From positions 1 to 64,000 of the forward strand of contig NZ_JAPDDP010000031.1 in assembly GCF_027587195.1 (NCBI RefSeq): a DNA stretch of 64,000 nucleotides. Direction: 5' to 3'. The translations under genes and the position numbers were made by a program. The notes under the pieces were generated by a model. The model was not told the DNA's origin. It did no database searches and saw only the letters and a list, made by a program, of their open reading frames with translations. The DNA is from Solirubrobacter phytolaccae. Its GTDB lineage: Bacteria; Actinomycetota; Thermoleophilia; Solirubrobacterales; Solirubrobacteraceae. Below are positions 50,551 through 60,186 of this stretch, in pieces (position 1 is the first letter of the stretch; every line of letters begins with the position of its first letter).

Positions 50551-52404
50551 TCAGCGTGCCAACGCAGACAACGGTGTCACGCGCAATCTCGGTTGCAGCA
50601 GGCTCGCCTGGGCGTCCGACAGCGACAGCCGGATGCGCTTGCCGCCCAGCGTTCCGGACAGGCCGCGTCGGCCGAGCACGAGCCTGCCCTTCGCGGCCTT
50701 CGGTCCGGAGATGCGGAACGTCAGCGACCGCGAGAGATCCCCGCCGCCGCTCACGGTCAGGCCGGTCACAGCCTGGTAGTCATGCAGGACGAGGCGGCGG
50801 CCGCTGATGCGCCAGGAGCCGCCACGCAGTCCGCCTCCGCCTGTCGCCAGAGCGGTCGAGAACACGACATCGAGGTCGTTGAGCGTCTCGAAGACCCCGA
50901 ACAGCGTCCGCCCGACCTTACCCGAGTAGTCGGGGTACGACGCGAGCTTGTCGAACGACTTCGGCGCGGACGGCCCGCCCGGCACGCCCGTCGGCACGCG
51001 CTTGCAGGTCTTGGGCGGCGTCTTGCCGTCCAGGAAGCGGCTGACCGCGCGAGCCGCACAGGAACGCGGCTCGCTGAGTGTGGAGTGGCCGACGCCGGGG
51101 ATCACGATCCGGTGCGCGCCCGGGATCCGCGCCGCGACGTTGGCGGACCACTCCGGCGCGGTGCGCAGATCCTCGCCGCCCTGCAGGATCAGCGTCGGCA
51201 CGGTCGGGTACGGCGTCGGCGCGACCGTCGTCGGCGCGCGCGGGACGTCCGGCCAGCGCAGGCACAGGTTGATCTCGTCCTCGACGACCATCGCCGCGTC
51301 GAACGGCGCGAACGCGTTCGGCGGGAGCGTGGCGACGAGCGACTGCGACCACCCCGCGCGCTGCTCGACCGGCGTGCCCGCGGGCCACGGCAGCGGCGTC
51401 GTCTCGCACACCGTGGAGTAGCGCGCGACGGAGAAATCACGCGGCGAACCGAGGCCCTCGAGCCGCCGCGACTCGCGGATGAGGCGGGCCAGCAGCGCCC
51501 CGTCGCCCTTGAGCGCGGCCTGCACGCCGGCCGGGATCGCGGCCCGCAGCGGCGGCAGGTAGTCCGTGAGCAGCATGAGGTCGAACAGCTTCGTCGGCGT
51601 GATGTTCACGCGCTGCGAGCGGCCGAGCGAGTCGTAGGCGAAGGCCTGGAGCGGCTTGGCGCGCAGCTGGGCGACGAGCGCGGTGAGGTCGGCGCCGGGG
51701 TCCAGCGAGATCTCGCGGCAGCGCGCCGGGCACAACGACTTCAGCGACGGGCTCATCGCGCGGAACGTCACGCCCGCGAACGGATCGGGGTCGTCGTAGT
51801 CGACGACGGAGTCCAGGATGAGCCGCTCGACGTGCGCCGGGAACGCCCGCGCGTAGGCGACGGCGAGCTCGGTGCCGTAGGAGATGCCGAACAGCGTCAG
51901 CTTCTCGACGCCGAGCTGCTGGCGGATCGCCTCCATGTCCTGCACGGAGTCCGGGGTGGTGTAGAAGCGCCGCGCCGGGCCGATCCGGTTCGCGCACTCC
52001 TCGGCCGCGCCGGTGTCGCGCAGGTGCGGATCCTTCTCCAGGCGCGGGCAGCGCAGCAGGCCGGAACGCCCGGTGCCGCGCTGGTCGTAGCCGATCAGCT
52101 GGAAGTCCTCGGCGAGCTCGGGAAGCGCGCTGCCGACCACGCTGAGCATCTCGCTCACGCCCGCACCGCCCGGGCCGCCGGACAGGTACATCATCGTCTT
52201 GCCGGAGGTCTTTCCGATCCGGGCGATCCGCAGCGGGATCGTCCCCGGCATCGTGTTCGCCCGGTCGAGGGGCACGTCGAGCGTCGCGCAGCGGATGCCG
52301 GCGAAGTCGACGCAGGACCGCCACTGCAGGGCGGCGTGAGACGCGCTCGGAAGGACCGCGAGCGCCGCAAGGGCGAGCAGCGCCCCGATCATGAACCTCC
52401 GCAT
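50551..52404 (-). CDS. Secreted alpha/beta hydrolase (tripeptidyl-aminopeptidase-like)
   Basis: A 617-residue exported hydrolase. Residues 1-24 are a signal peptide (MIGALLALAALAVLPSASHA). The oxyanion region is YLSGGPGGAGVSE and YDQRGTGRSGLLRCP. The nucleophile is Ser in LFGISYGTELAVAYA, the acid Asp lies in LILQGGEDLRTAPEW and the His in VIPGVGHSTLSEP. This is the arrangement of actinobacterial secreted tri- or tetrapeptidyl aminopeptidases and related esterases. After about residue 475 an extra beta-rich domain of about 140 residues ends RLRVTPLSALAR. It follows thpR by 8 nt. Confidence 0.9.
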   Translation of the reverse strand: MRRFMIGALLALAALAVLPSASHAALQWRSCVDFAGIRCATLDVPLDRANTMPGTIPLRIARIGKTSGKTMMYLSGGPGGAGVSEMLSVVGSALPELAEDFQLIGYDQRGTGRSGLLRCPRLEKDPHLRDTGAAEECANRIGPARRFYTTPDSVQDMEAIRQQLGVEKLTLFGISYGTELAVAYARAFPAHVERLILDSVVDYDDPDPFAGVTFRAMSPSLKSLCPARCREISLDPGADLTALVAQLRAKPLQAFAYDSLGRSQRVNITPTKLFDLMLLTDYLPPLRAAIPAGVQAALKGDGALLARLIRESRRLEGLGSPRDFSVARYSTVCETTPLPWPAGTPVEQRAGWSQSLVATLPPNAFAPFDAAMVVEDEINLCLRWPDVPRAPTTVAPTPYPTVPTLILQGGEDLRTAPEWSANVAARIPGAHRIVIPGVGHSTLSEPRSCAARAVSRFLDGKTPPKTCKRVPTGVPGGPSAPKSFDKLASYPDYSGKVGRTLFGVFETLNDLDVVFSTALATGGGGLRGGSWRISGRRLVLHDYQAVTGLTVSGGGDLSRSLTFRISGPKAAKGRLVLGRRGLSGTLGGKRIRLSLSDAQASLLQPRLRVTPLSALAR

Positions 52405-52412
52405 ATGAGGCC

Positions 52413-52943
52413 TCAGGCTACCCGCTGCGCTAGAGGCGCTTTCACAAGTGGTTGATAGGTGGCGCCGTGTTGATGCAGGCGGGAGACGTAGAGCGTCACG
52501 GACGGCCCCGCGAAGGCGATCGGGGCGAGCGCCAGCGGCGCCTCACGCGGCGGGCGCACCCGCGGTCGCAGCCGGGCGATCGTCACGTGGGCGCGGAACG
52601 GACGCGTCTCGGGCGTGTAGACGCCGGCGGCCTCCAGTCCGGCGGAGACGCGCGCCTGCAGGTCGCCGAGCGGCCCGTGGATCTCGACCGTGAGCACCCG
52701 CGCGCGGCGCGGCGGGAGCAGGAGCACGTCGCCGAGCTCCAGCCGCGGGGCGACCGACTCCGCCAGCACGACCGGCGCGATCGCTTCCACGTCCTCCTCC
52801 GGGCGCTCGCCGAGGAAGGCCAGCGTGATGTGGAGGGACTCCGGCTTCACCGGCCGCCAGACCTCGGGATCCGCCGCCTGGCCCGCCGCGGTGAGGGCGT
52901 CGCGCACGTCCTCCGGGAGGTCGAGCGCGACGAAGAGCCTCAT
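52413..52943 (-). CDS. thpR: RNA 2',3'-cyclic phosphodiesterase
   Basis: A 176-residue 2H phosphoesterase (LigT/ThpR) that opens cyclic 2',3'-phosphates at RNA ends, originally described as a tRNA ligase-like activity. The two catalytic HxT motifs are LHITLAFLGE and AHVTIARL. The start MRLFVALDLPEDVRDAL is typical. The ATG overlaps the cinA stop by 4 bp. The role with CinA and RodZ-like is unknown. Confidence 0.92.
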   Translation of the reverse strand: MRLFVALDLPEDVRDALTAAGQAADPEVWRPVKPESLHITLAFLGERPEEDVEAIAPVVLAESVAPRLELGDVLLLPPRRARVLTVEIHGPLGDLQARVSAGLEAAGVYTPETRPFRAHVTIARLRPRVRPPREAPLALAPIAFAGPSVTLYVSRLHQHGATYQPLVKAPLAQRVA

Positions 52944-54184
52944 CGCCGCAGGATCAGCGCGCGGAGCATGTGCAGCGCGACGGTGGTCGTGCGGTCGCGC
53001 ACGTCGGTGCGGGAGCCCGGGAGGCGCACGGTGCGCTCCTCCACGCCCCACGGTGCGGCGATGCTCAGGCAGACCGTGCCGACGGGCTTCTCAGGCGTGC
53101 CGCCGCCCGGGCCGGCGATGCCCGTGATGCCGATGCCCAGGTCCGCGCCGAAGCGCTCCCGCGCGCCCGCCGACAACGCGGACGCCACCTCCGGGGAGAC
53201 GGCTCCGTGGGCGGCGATCAGGCCCGCGTCGACGCCCGCCAACGCCGTCTTGGCCTCGTTCGAGTACACGACGACGCCACCGAGGACGTAGGCGGAGGAG
53301 CCGGCGAGGTCGGTCAGCCGCCCCGCCATCAGCCCGCCCGTGCACGACTCCGCCGTCGCGATCGTCAAACCCGAGAGCAGCTGCGCGATCACCTCGTCGA
53401 TGGTCGCGCCGCTGTCCGAGAAGAGCGCGTCGCCGTGCCGCGCCCGGATCTCGGCCTCGAAGTCCGCGTACGCGGCCGCAGCCGGCTCCTCGTAGACCGT
53501 CGCCAGCTCGAGCTCGCCGCGCCGCAGGCAAGTGGTGATCTCCAGCGGGCGCGAGTCGGCGTCGAGCTCGCGCAGCGTCGCGGCGATCTGCGGCTCCGAC
53601 AGCGGGAAGAAGCGCAGGATCCGCTGCTCCAAGGACCCGGCGGAGGCGAGCAACGAGCGCAGCGGCTCCGTCGACACCGCGTCGCCCCACATCGCCTGCA
53701 GCTCGCGCGGCGGCCCCGGGAGCACGGCCACGAGCGGCGCGGAGCCGATCAGGAAGCCGGGTGCGGTCCCGCGCGGCTCGAGCACCACCGCGCCGACGGG
53801 CACGTGCGCCTGCTTGCGCGCCCCCGCCCGCATCGGCGCCTCTTCGCCCCCGATCCGGCGCCGCAGCGTGTTGACGATCGCCCAGATCCGCTCCTCGAGC
53901 GCCGGGTCGAGCTCCATCCGCGTCCCCGCCCACCCGGCGACCACCTCGGCCGTGAGATCGTCGGCGGTCGGGCCGAGGCCGCCGCTCGTCAGCACCAGGT
54001 CGACGTCGGAGAAGAAGTCCAGCGCCCGCCGCAGGTCCTCGGGACGGTCGCCGACCACGACGATCTCCCGCAAGGAGACGCCGTGCGCGCGCAGCTGCTC
54101 GGACAGCCACGGCCCATTGGCGTCCCGGATGAGGCCCGAGAGCACCTCGGTGCCGGTCACGATGATCCCCGCGCGGACGCTCAA
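52940..54184 (-). CDS. cinA: CinA-like protein (NMN amidohydrolase / MoCF domain)
   Basis: A 414-residue two-domain protein. The N-terminal MoCF/COG1058 domain has IIVTGTEVLSGLIRDANGPW and LTSGGLGPTADDLT. The C-terminal domain (about 255-414) has TIATAESCTGGLMAGRLTD and GITGIAGPGGGTPEKPVGTV, the nicotinamide-mononucleotide amidohydrolase signature. It recycles NMN, formed for example by NAD-dependent ligase. The start is TTG at 54184, overlapping the RodZ-like stop as TTGA. This is the only codon upstream of the conserved N-terminus. Confidence 0.9.
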   Translation of the reverse strand: MSVRAGIIVTGTEVLSGLIRDANGPWLSEQLRAHGVSLREIVVVGDRPEDLRRALDFFSDVDLVLTSGGLGPTADDLTAEVVAGWAGTRMELDPALEERIWAIVNTLRRRIGGEEAPMRAGARKQAHVPVGAVVLEPRGTAPGFLIGSAPLVAVLPGPPRELQAMWGDAVSTEPLRSLLASAGSLEQRILRFFPLSEPQIAATLRELDADSRPLEITTCLRRGELELATVYEEPAAAAYADFEAEIRARHGDALFSDSGATIDEVIAQLLSGLTIATAESCTGGLMAGRLTDLAGSSAYVLGGVVVYSNEAKTALAGVDAGLIAAHGAVSPEVASALSAGARERFGADLGIGITGIAGPGGGTPEKPVGTVCLSIAAPWGVEERTVRLPGSRTDVRDRTTTVALHMLRALILRR

Positions 54185-54972
54185 GTGGCGCAGAGCCCCG
54201 TCCGCACCGACTCCTTGAGCCGCTTGGGCTTCTTGCCCGGCCGCAGCTCGTACCCGATCGGCTGGCCGATGTTGGCCGCGGGGTAGCGCTTGCCGCCGTA
54301 GGTCATGCGCACCGAGCTGTTGCCCAGGTTGACGCGGAAGGACTTCGACCGGAACGTCTTGGTGCTCGCGCCCTTCTCGAGGTACTCGCCATTGACGACC
54401 GCCTTGCCCGTCGCGTCGACCAGGCACACGTACACGCGGTCGGTCGCGGTCAGCTTCAGGGACACGCGGGTGGGCGCGGCCTTCTTCTTGCGCTTGGCCG
54501 GCGTCGCCGTGGCCTTGGGCGGCTCGCTCGTGGCCGTCGCGGTGGGCGTCGGCGTGCCGTTCCCGGTGAGGTCGGTCTCGGGGTCGTCGCCGGTACGCCC
54601 GAGCAGGTAGAGCGCCGCGCAGACGATCAGGATCCCCAGCCCGACGACGATGAACGGCCCGATCGGCCGCCGCGGGCGCTGACGCTGGCGACCGCCGCCC
54701 CGGTTGGGCCGGAACGGCGTCAGGTCCTGCGTCGTCGGGCGCTCGAAACGCTGCCGGTATTCCTCCACGAGCAAGCGTGGGTCGAGTTCCAGGTACTCCG
54801 CGTACGTGCGCAGGAACGTCTTGACGAAGGTGGGCCCGGGCAGCAGGTCCCACTCCTCGTTCTCGAGGGCGCGCAGGTATTTGGCACGGATCTTCGTCGC
54901 CGCCTCGACCTCGGTCATGTCGATGCGGCGGCGCATCCGTGTCTCGCGAAGCGTCTCACCGATCTCCGGCAT
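54181..54972 (-). CDS. RodZ-like helix-turn-helix membrane protein
   Basis: A 263-residue bitopic protein. The N-terminal Cro-like HTH (PEIGETLRETRMRRRIDMTE, VEAATKIRAKYLRALENEEW, TFVKTFLRTYAEYLELDP) is the RodZ fold that binds the MreB filament. A basic linker leads to a membrane segment (about 105-125, FIVVGLGILIVCAALYLLG). The outer part has a Thr/Pro-rich stretch and a beta-domain ending GKKPKRLKESVRTGLCAT. A role in cell shape is inferred by family. It lies between ftsK and cinA. Confidence 0.87.
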   Translation of the reverse strand: MPEIGETLRETRMRRRIDMTEVEAATKIRAKYLRALENEEWDLLPGPTFVKTFLRTYAEYLELDPRLLVEEYRQRFERPTTQDLTPFRPNRGGGRQRQRPRRPIGPFIVVGLGILIVCAALYLLGRTGDDPETDLTGNGTPTPTATATSEPPKATATPAKRKKKAAPTRVSLKLTATDRVYVCLVDATGKAVVNGEYLEKGASTKTFRSKSFRVNLGNSSVRMTYGGKRYPAANIGQPIGYELRPGKKPKRLKESVRTGLCAT

Positions 54973-54997
54973 CAGCTTCTACGAGGCTACAAGCGCC

Positions 54998-57505
54998 CTA
55001 CTCGGGCGAGCCGTCGTCATCGGGCACTTTCGCCGGCGTTCCGGCGAGCGCCTCGAGCACGCGGGGCACGTCAGCTTCGGTCACAAGCACCTGGCGTGGC
55101 TTAGAACCTTCATATCCGGAGATCACACCACGCCGCTCGAGCATGTCGATCAGTCTCCCGGCTCGGGTGTACCCGAGACGCAAGCGACGTTGCAACATCG
55201 ACGTCGAGGCGGTCTGCATCTCGGCGACGAGTCGGATCGCGTCCTCCAGCAGCGGGTCCTCGTCCGGGTCGAACTCGTCCGGAGCGCTCTCGGCCTCGAC
55301 CGGTTCCTCCGCGACCTCCTCGAGCAGGTCGTCGCGCAGCTCCGGCTCGCCCTGGTCGCGCCAGGCGTCCGTGATGGCCTCGATCTGGGGCTCGTCGATG
55401 AACGCGCCCTGGATGCGCTGCAGGCGCGAGGAACCGACCGGCGAGAAGAGCATGTCGCCCATGCCGAGCAGCGCCTCGGCGCCGTTCTGGTCGAGGATCA
55501 CGCGCGAGTCCGTCTGCGAGGAGACCGCGAACGCGATCCGCGACGGCACGTTGGCCTTGATCATGCCCGTGATGACGTCCACGCGCGGCGACTGAGTGGC
55601 CAGCACGAGGTGGATGCCGACCGCGCGCGCCTTCTGGGCGATGCGGATGATCGAGTCCTCGACGTCGGCGGGCGCGACCATCATCAGGTCCGCGAGCTCG
55701 TCGATCACGCACAGGATGTACGGGAGCGGCGGCTGGTCGCGGGTCGCGCGGACCTTGTTGAGGTCCTTCAGCGTGCGCGTCCGGGCCAGCGCCATCGCGC
55801 CGTAGCGCTGCTCCATCTCGCGCACGAGGTTCTGCAGCGCGGTCGCGGCCTGGCGTGGCGAGGTGATCACCGGCGTCAGCAGGTGCGGGATCGAGTCGTA
55901 GTGCGTGAGCTCGACCTGCTTGGGGTCCACGAGCACCATCCGCACCTCGTGCGGGGTTGCGCGCAGCAGGATCGACGAGAGCATCGCGTTCACGCACGCG
56001 GACTTGCCCGCGCCGGTGGTGCCGGCGACGAGCAGGTGCGGCATCTTCGCCAGGTCGGCGCCGATCGCGCGACCCGCGACGTCCTTGCCCAGCCAGACCG
56101 TGAGCGGCGACCAGTCCTCGGGCGGCTGCCCGTAGATGTCGCCGAGGTGCACGATCCGGCGGCGCGCGTTGGGCACCTCGATGCCGACCGCCTGCTTGCC
56201 CGGGATCGGCGCGAGGATGCGGATGTCCGCCGCGGCGAGCGCGTACGCGAGGTCGTCCTTGAGCTGGGCGACCTTGCCGACCTTGATGCCCGGCGCGAGC
56301 CGCAGCTCGTAGCGCGTGATGTGCGGGCCGGCGACCATGCCGATGACCTTGGCCTCGATCTTGAAGTGCGCGAGCGCCTCGATCAGCTGCGCGGCGACCT
56401 TCTCCTGGCCGGCCGTGTCCGGGCGCGACTGGTCCTCGGTCGAGCGCGTCAGCGCGCTCGCGTCCGGGACCTGCCAGACGAAGTCGGGCGAGTCGGTGAC
56501 CTCGGCGCGGTAGCGGCCCTGCGGCGTGAGCTGCTCGGGATCGACGGGCTTGGCGGGGCCACGCATGACGCCCTCTTCGTCCTGGTCCTCGGCGAGGCGC
56601 TCGAGCTCGGGGACCTCTTCGACCTCCGGCTCGTCCTCGATCTCCGGCTCGAGGATCGGCTCGGGCTCGAGGTCGGGCTCCGGTTCCGGCGCGAAGGCTT
56701 CGACGACGATCGGCTCCTCGTCGGGCTCATCCGCTTCGGGTGTCGCATCCCACAGAGACGAGAACTCGGGCGGCTCGTTGATCTCCGTCGCCGGCGGCGC
56801 CTTCGTGGACACCTTCACGCGGGTGGAGCGCTCCAGCGTCGCCAGGTCGTCCCGGACCCGCGGGCGGGGCCGCGGGCGCGGCGCGTTCTTGGCGGCGGTG
56901 CGCAGCTCACGCGTCGTCGAGGACACGGAGTCGGTCGTGAACTTGATCACGCTCGCCACGGACGCGCCCGTGAGCAGCAGCACGCCCGCGATGAACAGGA
57001 AGACCGCGACGATGTGCGCGCCGACCGCGCCGAACAGGGTCTCGAGCCCCCAGTCGAGGGTCTCCCCCACCATGCCGCCGCGCGTCTTGACCCACTCGGC
57101 GTCCCACCAGTCCGGCCGCGCGCCGTCGGGGCCGACGCCGAGCGTCCCGGCCGACAGGGCGAGCGTCACCGCGAGGAAGAGGCAGATCGCGCCGGAGCGG
57201 AACGGCCGCACGGCGGGCAGCACGGGGCGCAGCATCACGATCGCGCCCGCGGCCACGAGCGCCACCGGCACGAGGTAGTGCCCGGCGCCGAGCAGCCACA
57301 TCAGGGCCTCGACCGCCTGCGAGCCCACGCGTCCGCCCTCCCAGCCGGCGTAGACGAGGAACCCGAAGAACAGGCCGAGGCCGACCGTTCCGAGGCCGAT
57401 CAGGTCGAGCTGGCGCTGCTCGAGGGCGGGCAGGCCGAGCCCCGGCGCCGAGCGGCGCGCACGGGCAGCGGGCTTCTTCTTGGGCTTCTTCTTGGCGGCA
57501 GGCAT
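54998..57505 (-). CDS. ftsK: DNA translocase FtsK
   Basis: An 835-residue DNA pump. Four membrane segments lie in the first about 200 residues after a Lys-rich start (MPAAKKKPKKKPAARAR). The linker at about 235-370 is acidic, with runs of Glu/Pro (EPEPDLEPEPILEPEIE). The motor has VAGTTGAGKSACVNAML (Walker A, near residue 495), VLVDPKQVELTHYDSIPHL, CVIDELADLMMVA and LATQSPRVDVITG. The C-terminal winged-helix gamma domain (TSTSMLQRRLRLGYTRAGR) reads KOPS sites. It helps chromosome segregation at division. The ATG at 57505 has a GGGG-rich ribosome site. Confidence 0.95.
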   Translation of the reverse strand: MPAAKKKPKKKPAARARRSAPGLGLPALEQRQLDLIGLGTVGLGLFFGFLVYAGWEGGRVGSQAVEALMWLLGAGHYLVPVALVAAGAIVMLRPVLPAVRPFRSGAICLFLAVTLALSAGTLGVGPDGARPDWWDAEWVKTRGGMVGETLDWGLETLFGAVGAHIVAVFLFIAGVLLLTGASVASVIKFTTDSVSSTTRELRTAAKNAPRPRPRPRVRDDLATLERSTRVKVSTKAPPATEINEPPEFSSLWDATPEADEPDEEPIVVEAFAPEPEPDLEPEPILEPEIEDEPEVEEVPELERLAEDQDEEGVMRGPAKPVDPEQLTPQGRYRAEVTDSPDFVWQVPDASALTRSTEDQSRPDTAGQEKVAAQLIEALAHFKIEAKVIGMVAGPHITRYELRLAPGIKVGKVAQLKDDLAYALAAADIRILAPIPGKQAVGIEVPNARRRIVHLGDIYGQPPEDWSPLTVWLGKDVAGRAIGADLAKMPHLLVAGTTGAGKSACVNAMLSSILLRATPHEVRMVLVDPKQVELTHYDSIPHLLTPVITSPRQAATALQNLVREMEQRYGAMALARTRTLKDLNKVRATRDQPPLPYILCVIDELADLMMVAPADVEDSIIRIAQKARAVGIHLVLATQSPRVDVITGMIKANVPSRIAFAVSSQTDSRVILDQNGAEALLGMGDMLFSPVGSSRLQRIQGAFIDEPQIEAITDAWRDQGEPELRDDLLEEVAEEPVEAESAPDEFDPDEDPLLEDAIRLVAEMQTASTSMLQRRLRLGYTRAGRLIDMLERRGVISGYEGSKPRQVLVTEADVPRVLEALAGTPAKVPDDDGSPE

Positions 57506-57607
57506 CTGGCCCCCGCCCCTTCGACATAACGTCGCCGACCCCTGCACCCTCAGGGCCAGCTAAAAGGTCGGGCGCATTCCGCCGCCGTCGGCGTACCATC
57601 TTTAAGA

Positions 57608-58297
57608 ATGGATGCCGCAAGCCGTCCCGTGCGCGTGCTCGTCGTCGAAGATGACGAGGAGATCGCCCAGGTCCTCCAGCGCTCGCTGCGCCTGGAGGGC
57701 TATGAGGTCAAGCTCGCCGCCGACGGCGTGCGCGGCCTCGATGAAGCGCACGCGTTCCTGCCGGACATCATCGTCCTGGACCTCGGTCTGCCCCGTCTCG
57801 ACGGCATCGACGTCGCGAAGCGGCTGCGTGAGGACGGGGACGACACGCCGATCCTGATGCTGACCGCGCGTGACGCCTTGGAGTCACGCGTGGAGGGCCT
57901 GGACGTCGGCGCCGACGACTACCTCGTGAAGCCGTTCGAGCGTCAGGAGCTGCTCGCGCGTCTGCGCGCGCTGCTGCGCCGGCGCCCGCCGCGCGGCATG
58001 GCCCCGCTGCGCGTCGGCGACCTCACGCTCAACCCGGACACGCACGAGGTCGCGCGTGCGGACCGGTCGATCGACCTGACGCAGCGCGAGTTCGAGCTGC
58101 TCGAGTACCTGATGCGCAACGAGCGCCTCGTGATCAGCCGCCAGAAGCTGCTCGACGAGGTCTGGGGCTACGACCCGTTCTCCATCACGAACACCATCGA
58201 GGTGTTCGTGTCCAACCTCAGAAGGAAGCTCGAAGCCGGTGGCGAGCCCCGTCTCCTCCACACGGTCCGCGGCGCGGGCTACGTACTCCGCGTATAA
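57608..58297 (+). CDS. OmpR/PhoB-family response regulator
   Basis: A 229-residue regulator. The receiver domain has the acidic pocket VVEDDEE (Glu14-Asp15), the phospho-acceptor Asp58 in IVLDLGLPRLDG, and Lys in YLVKPFERQEL. The C-terminal winged helix has REFELLEYLMRNERLVISRQ and EVFVSNLRRKLEA, with VRGAGYVLR. Its ATG follows TACCAT by 8 nt with no ribosome site, so the message may be leaderless. It overlaps the kinase start by 59 bp, an MprA-MprB-like arrangement. It is divergent from ftsK. Confidence 0.92.
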   Translation: MDAASRPVRVLVVEDDEEIAQVLQRSLRLEGYEVKLAADGVRGLDEAHAFLPDIIVLDLGLPRLDGIDVAKRLREDGDDTPILMLTARDALESRVEGLDVGADDYLVKPFERQELLARLRALLRRRPPRGMAPLRVGDLTLNPDTHEVARADRSIDLTQREFELLEYLMRNERLVISRQKLLDEVWGYDPFSITNTIEVFVSNLRRKLEAGGEPRLLHTVRGAGYVLRV

Positions 58298-59678
58298 GCG
58301 GCAGCCGATCCGCTGGCGCCTCGCCGGCGGTGCGGCCGCGCTGACGCTGATCATCCTGCTGAGCTTCGCCGTGATCGTCGGCACGCTGACGACGCGGGCG
58401 ATCTACGCCGACTTCAACCGCCAGGTGTCGTCCGCCGCGGACAAGCTGCAGCAGCGGCTGGACTACAAGTCGGCCGGGCGGGACACCAAGGGCAACCCGC
58501 TCTTCAACAGCAACACGGACCTCGACGCGTACACGTCGGGCAGCAACGCGGTCGTCCGCGTCGTGTACACCAACGGCGCCCGCTTCGACGGCTCGGCGAA
58601 CGCGCCGAGCTTCGGTGAGCCCGAAGTCGGCGGGCGCGAGATCGACGGCTGGCGGGTGGAGACGCGCGAGCTGCGCCTGTATCCGGGCGACACGGCCGTC
58701 TACCTGCTGATCTACCTGCAGTACGCGCGCCGTGTCTCGGACGTGTCCGCCACCGCCAACCGCGTGAAGGTCTTCCTCGGCCTCGGCGTGCTCGGCGGCA
58801 CCGGCCTCGCCCTGCTCGCCGGCCTCGCCACGGCCCGGCGCGCGATGGAGCCGATCGCGGAGCTGACCGCCGCCGCCCGCGAGGTCGAACGCACCCGCGA
58901 CGCGTCGCTGAAGCTCCCGCGCCCCGAGGCCGACGACGAGATCGCCGAGCTGGCCACGACGCTGGAGGGCATGCTGCACGCGCTCGACGAGGCCCGCACC
59001 GAGACCGAGGGGACGCTCGCGCGCCAGCGCGAGTTCATCGCCGACGCCTCGCATGAGCTGCGCACGCCGCTCACGTCGGTGCTGGCCAACCTCGAGCTGC
59101 TCGAGGAGACGCTGCACGGCGAGCACCGGGAGGCGGCGGCGTCCGCGCTGCGCTCGAGCAAGCGGATGCGCCGGCTCGTCGCCGACCTGTTGCTGCTGGC
59201 GCGCCAGGACGCGGGCCGAGTGCCGATCCAGCACCACCCCGTGGACCTCTCCGAGGTCATCGTCGCGGCCGCGTCCGAGCTCGAGCCGGTCGCCGGGGAC
59301 CACGACATCTCGATCACGGCCGCGCCGGGCACCGAGATCGAGGGCGTGCAGGACGAACTTCACCGTCTGGTCCTGAACCTCATGGAGAACGCCCTCCGGC
59401 ACACCGACCCGGGCACCGCGGTCGAGGCGTCGGTGGAGCGGCAGAACGGCCATGTCGTGCTCGCGGTGGAGGACGACGGGCCGGGCATCGCGCCCGAGCT
59501 GCGCGAGAAGGTGTTCGAGCGCTTTTTCCGCGCCCACGGGGATCGCAGCGGGTCATCGGGCCTCGGCCTGGCGATCGTGCGGGCGGTCGCGGAGAGCCAT
59601 CACGGGACCGTCACGCTCGAGCCGCCGCTCGACGGCCGCGGCGCCCGCTTCGTAGTGCGGTTCCCCGCCCTCCCCTGA
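58239..59678 (+). CDS. Sensor histidine kinase, OmpR-system partner
   Basis: A 479-residue membrane kinase. TM1 at about 28-55 and TM2 at about 175-197 flank an extracytoplasmic domain of about 120 residues (ADKLQQRLDYKSAGRDTKG). HAMP (ARRAMEPIAELTAAAREV), HisKA with the acceptor His272 in FIADASHELRTPLTSVLA, and HATPase_c (NLMENALRHTDPG, EDDGPGIAPE, SSGLGLAIV) follow. It resembles the MprB/BaeS group of stress sensors. The start is GTG at 58239, inside the response regulator gene. Confidence 0.92.
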   Translation: MASPVSSTRSAARATYSAYKRQPIRWRLAGGAAALTLIILLSFAVIVGTLTTRAIYADFNRQVSSAADKLQQRLDYKSAGRDTKGNPLFNSNTDLDAYTSGSNAVVRVVYTNGARFDGSANAPSFGEPEVGGREIDGWRVETRELRLYPGDTAVYLLIYLQYARRVSDVSATANRVKVFLGLGVLGGTGLALLAGLATARRAMEPIAELTAAAREVERTRDASLKLPRPEADDEIAELATTLEGMLHALDEARTETEGTLARQREFIADASHELRTPLTSVLANLELLEETLHGEHREAAASALRSSKRMRRLVADLLLLARQDAGRVPIQHHPVDLSEVIVAAASELEPVAGDHDISITAAPGTEIEGVQDELHRLVLNLMENALRHTDPGTAVEASVERQNGHVVLAVEDDGPGIAPELREKVFERFFRAHGDRSGSSGLGLAIVRAVAESHHGTVTLEPPLDGRGARFVVRFPALP

Positions 59679-59731
59679 ACGGTCGGACGCCCTCTCAAGC
59701 CGCGGCCCGTTCGGCCGATGCACAGAGGGAC

Positions 59732-60175
59732 ATGTCTGACACCACTTCCCAGCAGCTCGTCGTCTTCAGCCTCGGGTCGGAGGAGTACGCCCTCCCGATC
59801 GGCTCGGTCCACGAGATCATCCGCTTCTCGGAGCCCCGTTCGGTGGCTTCTGACGTGCCGTGGATCCGCGGCGTCATCGGCCTGCGCGGCAAGATCATCC
59901 CGATCTACGACCTCGCTTCGCGCATCGGCATCGACGCCGGCGACGCCGAGTTCGGCAAGATCGTCATCGTCGAGACGGGCACCGGCCAGGCCGGCGTCGT
60001 CGTCGGCGACGTCGAGGAGGTCCTCACCGTCACGGCCGAGCAGCTCGAGGCCGTCCCGTCCGCCGACCTGCAGACGATCGAGTCGATCGCGAAGATCGGC
60101 GACCGTCTGGTCATCCTGCTCAACCCGGAGGGCCTGTTCGCCGGCACCGGCGTTGACGAGCTCGCCGCCGCGTAG
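59732..60175 (+). CDS. cheW: Chemotaxis coupling protein CheW
   Basis: A 147-residue adaptor that links chemoreceptors to CheA. Family features are LVVFSLGSEEYALPIGSVHE, EIIRFSEPRSVASDVPWIRG, GVIGLRGKIIPIYDLASRIG and VVVGDVEEVLTVTAEQLE. It is the first gene of the che operon, followed by cheB 11 nt later. A -10-like or ribosome site is not sharply visible. Confidence 0.94.
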   Translation: MSDTTSQQLVVFSLGSEEYALPIGSVHEIIRFSEPRSVASDVPWIRGVIGLRGKIIPIYDLASRIGIDAGDAEFGKIVIVETGTGQAGVVVGDVEEVLTVTAEQLEAVPSADLQTIESIAKIGDRLVILLNPEGLFAGTGVDELAAA

Positions 60176-60186
60176 TCCCCGGTCCG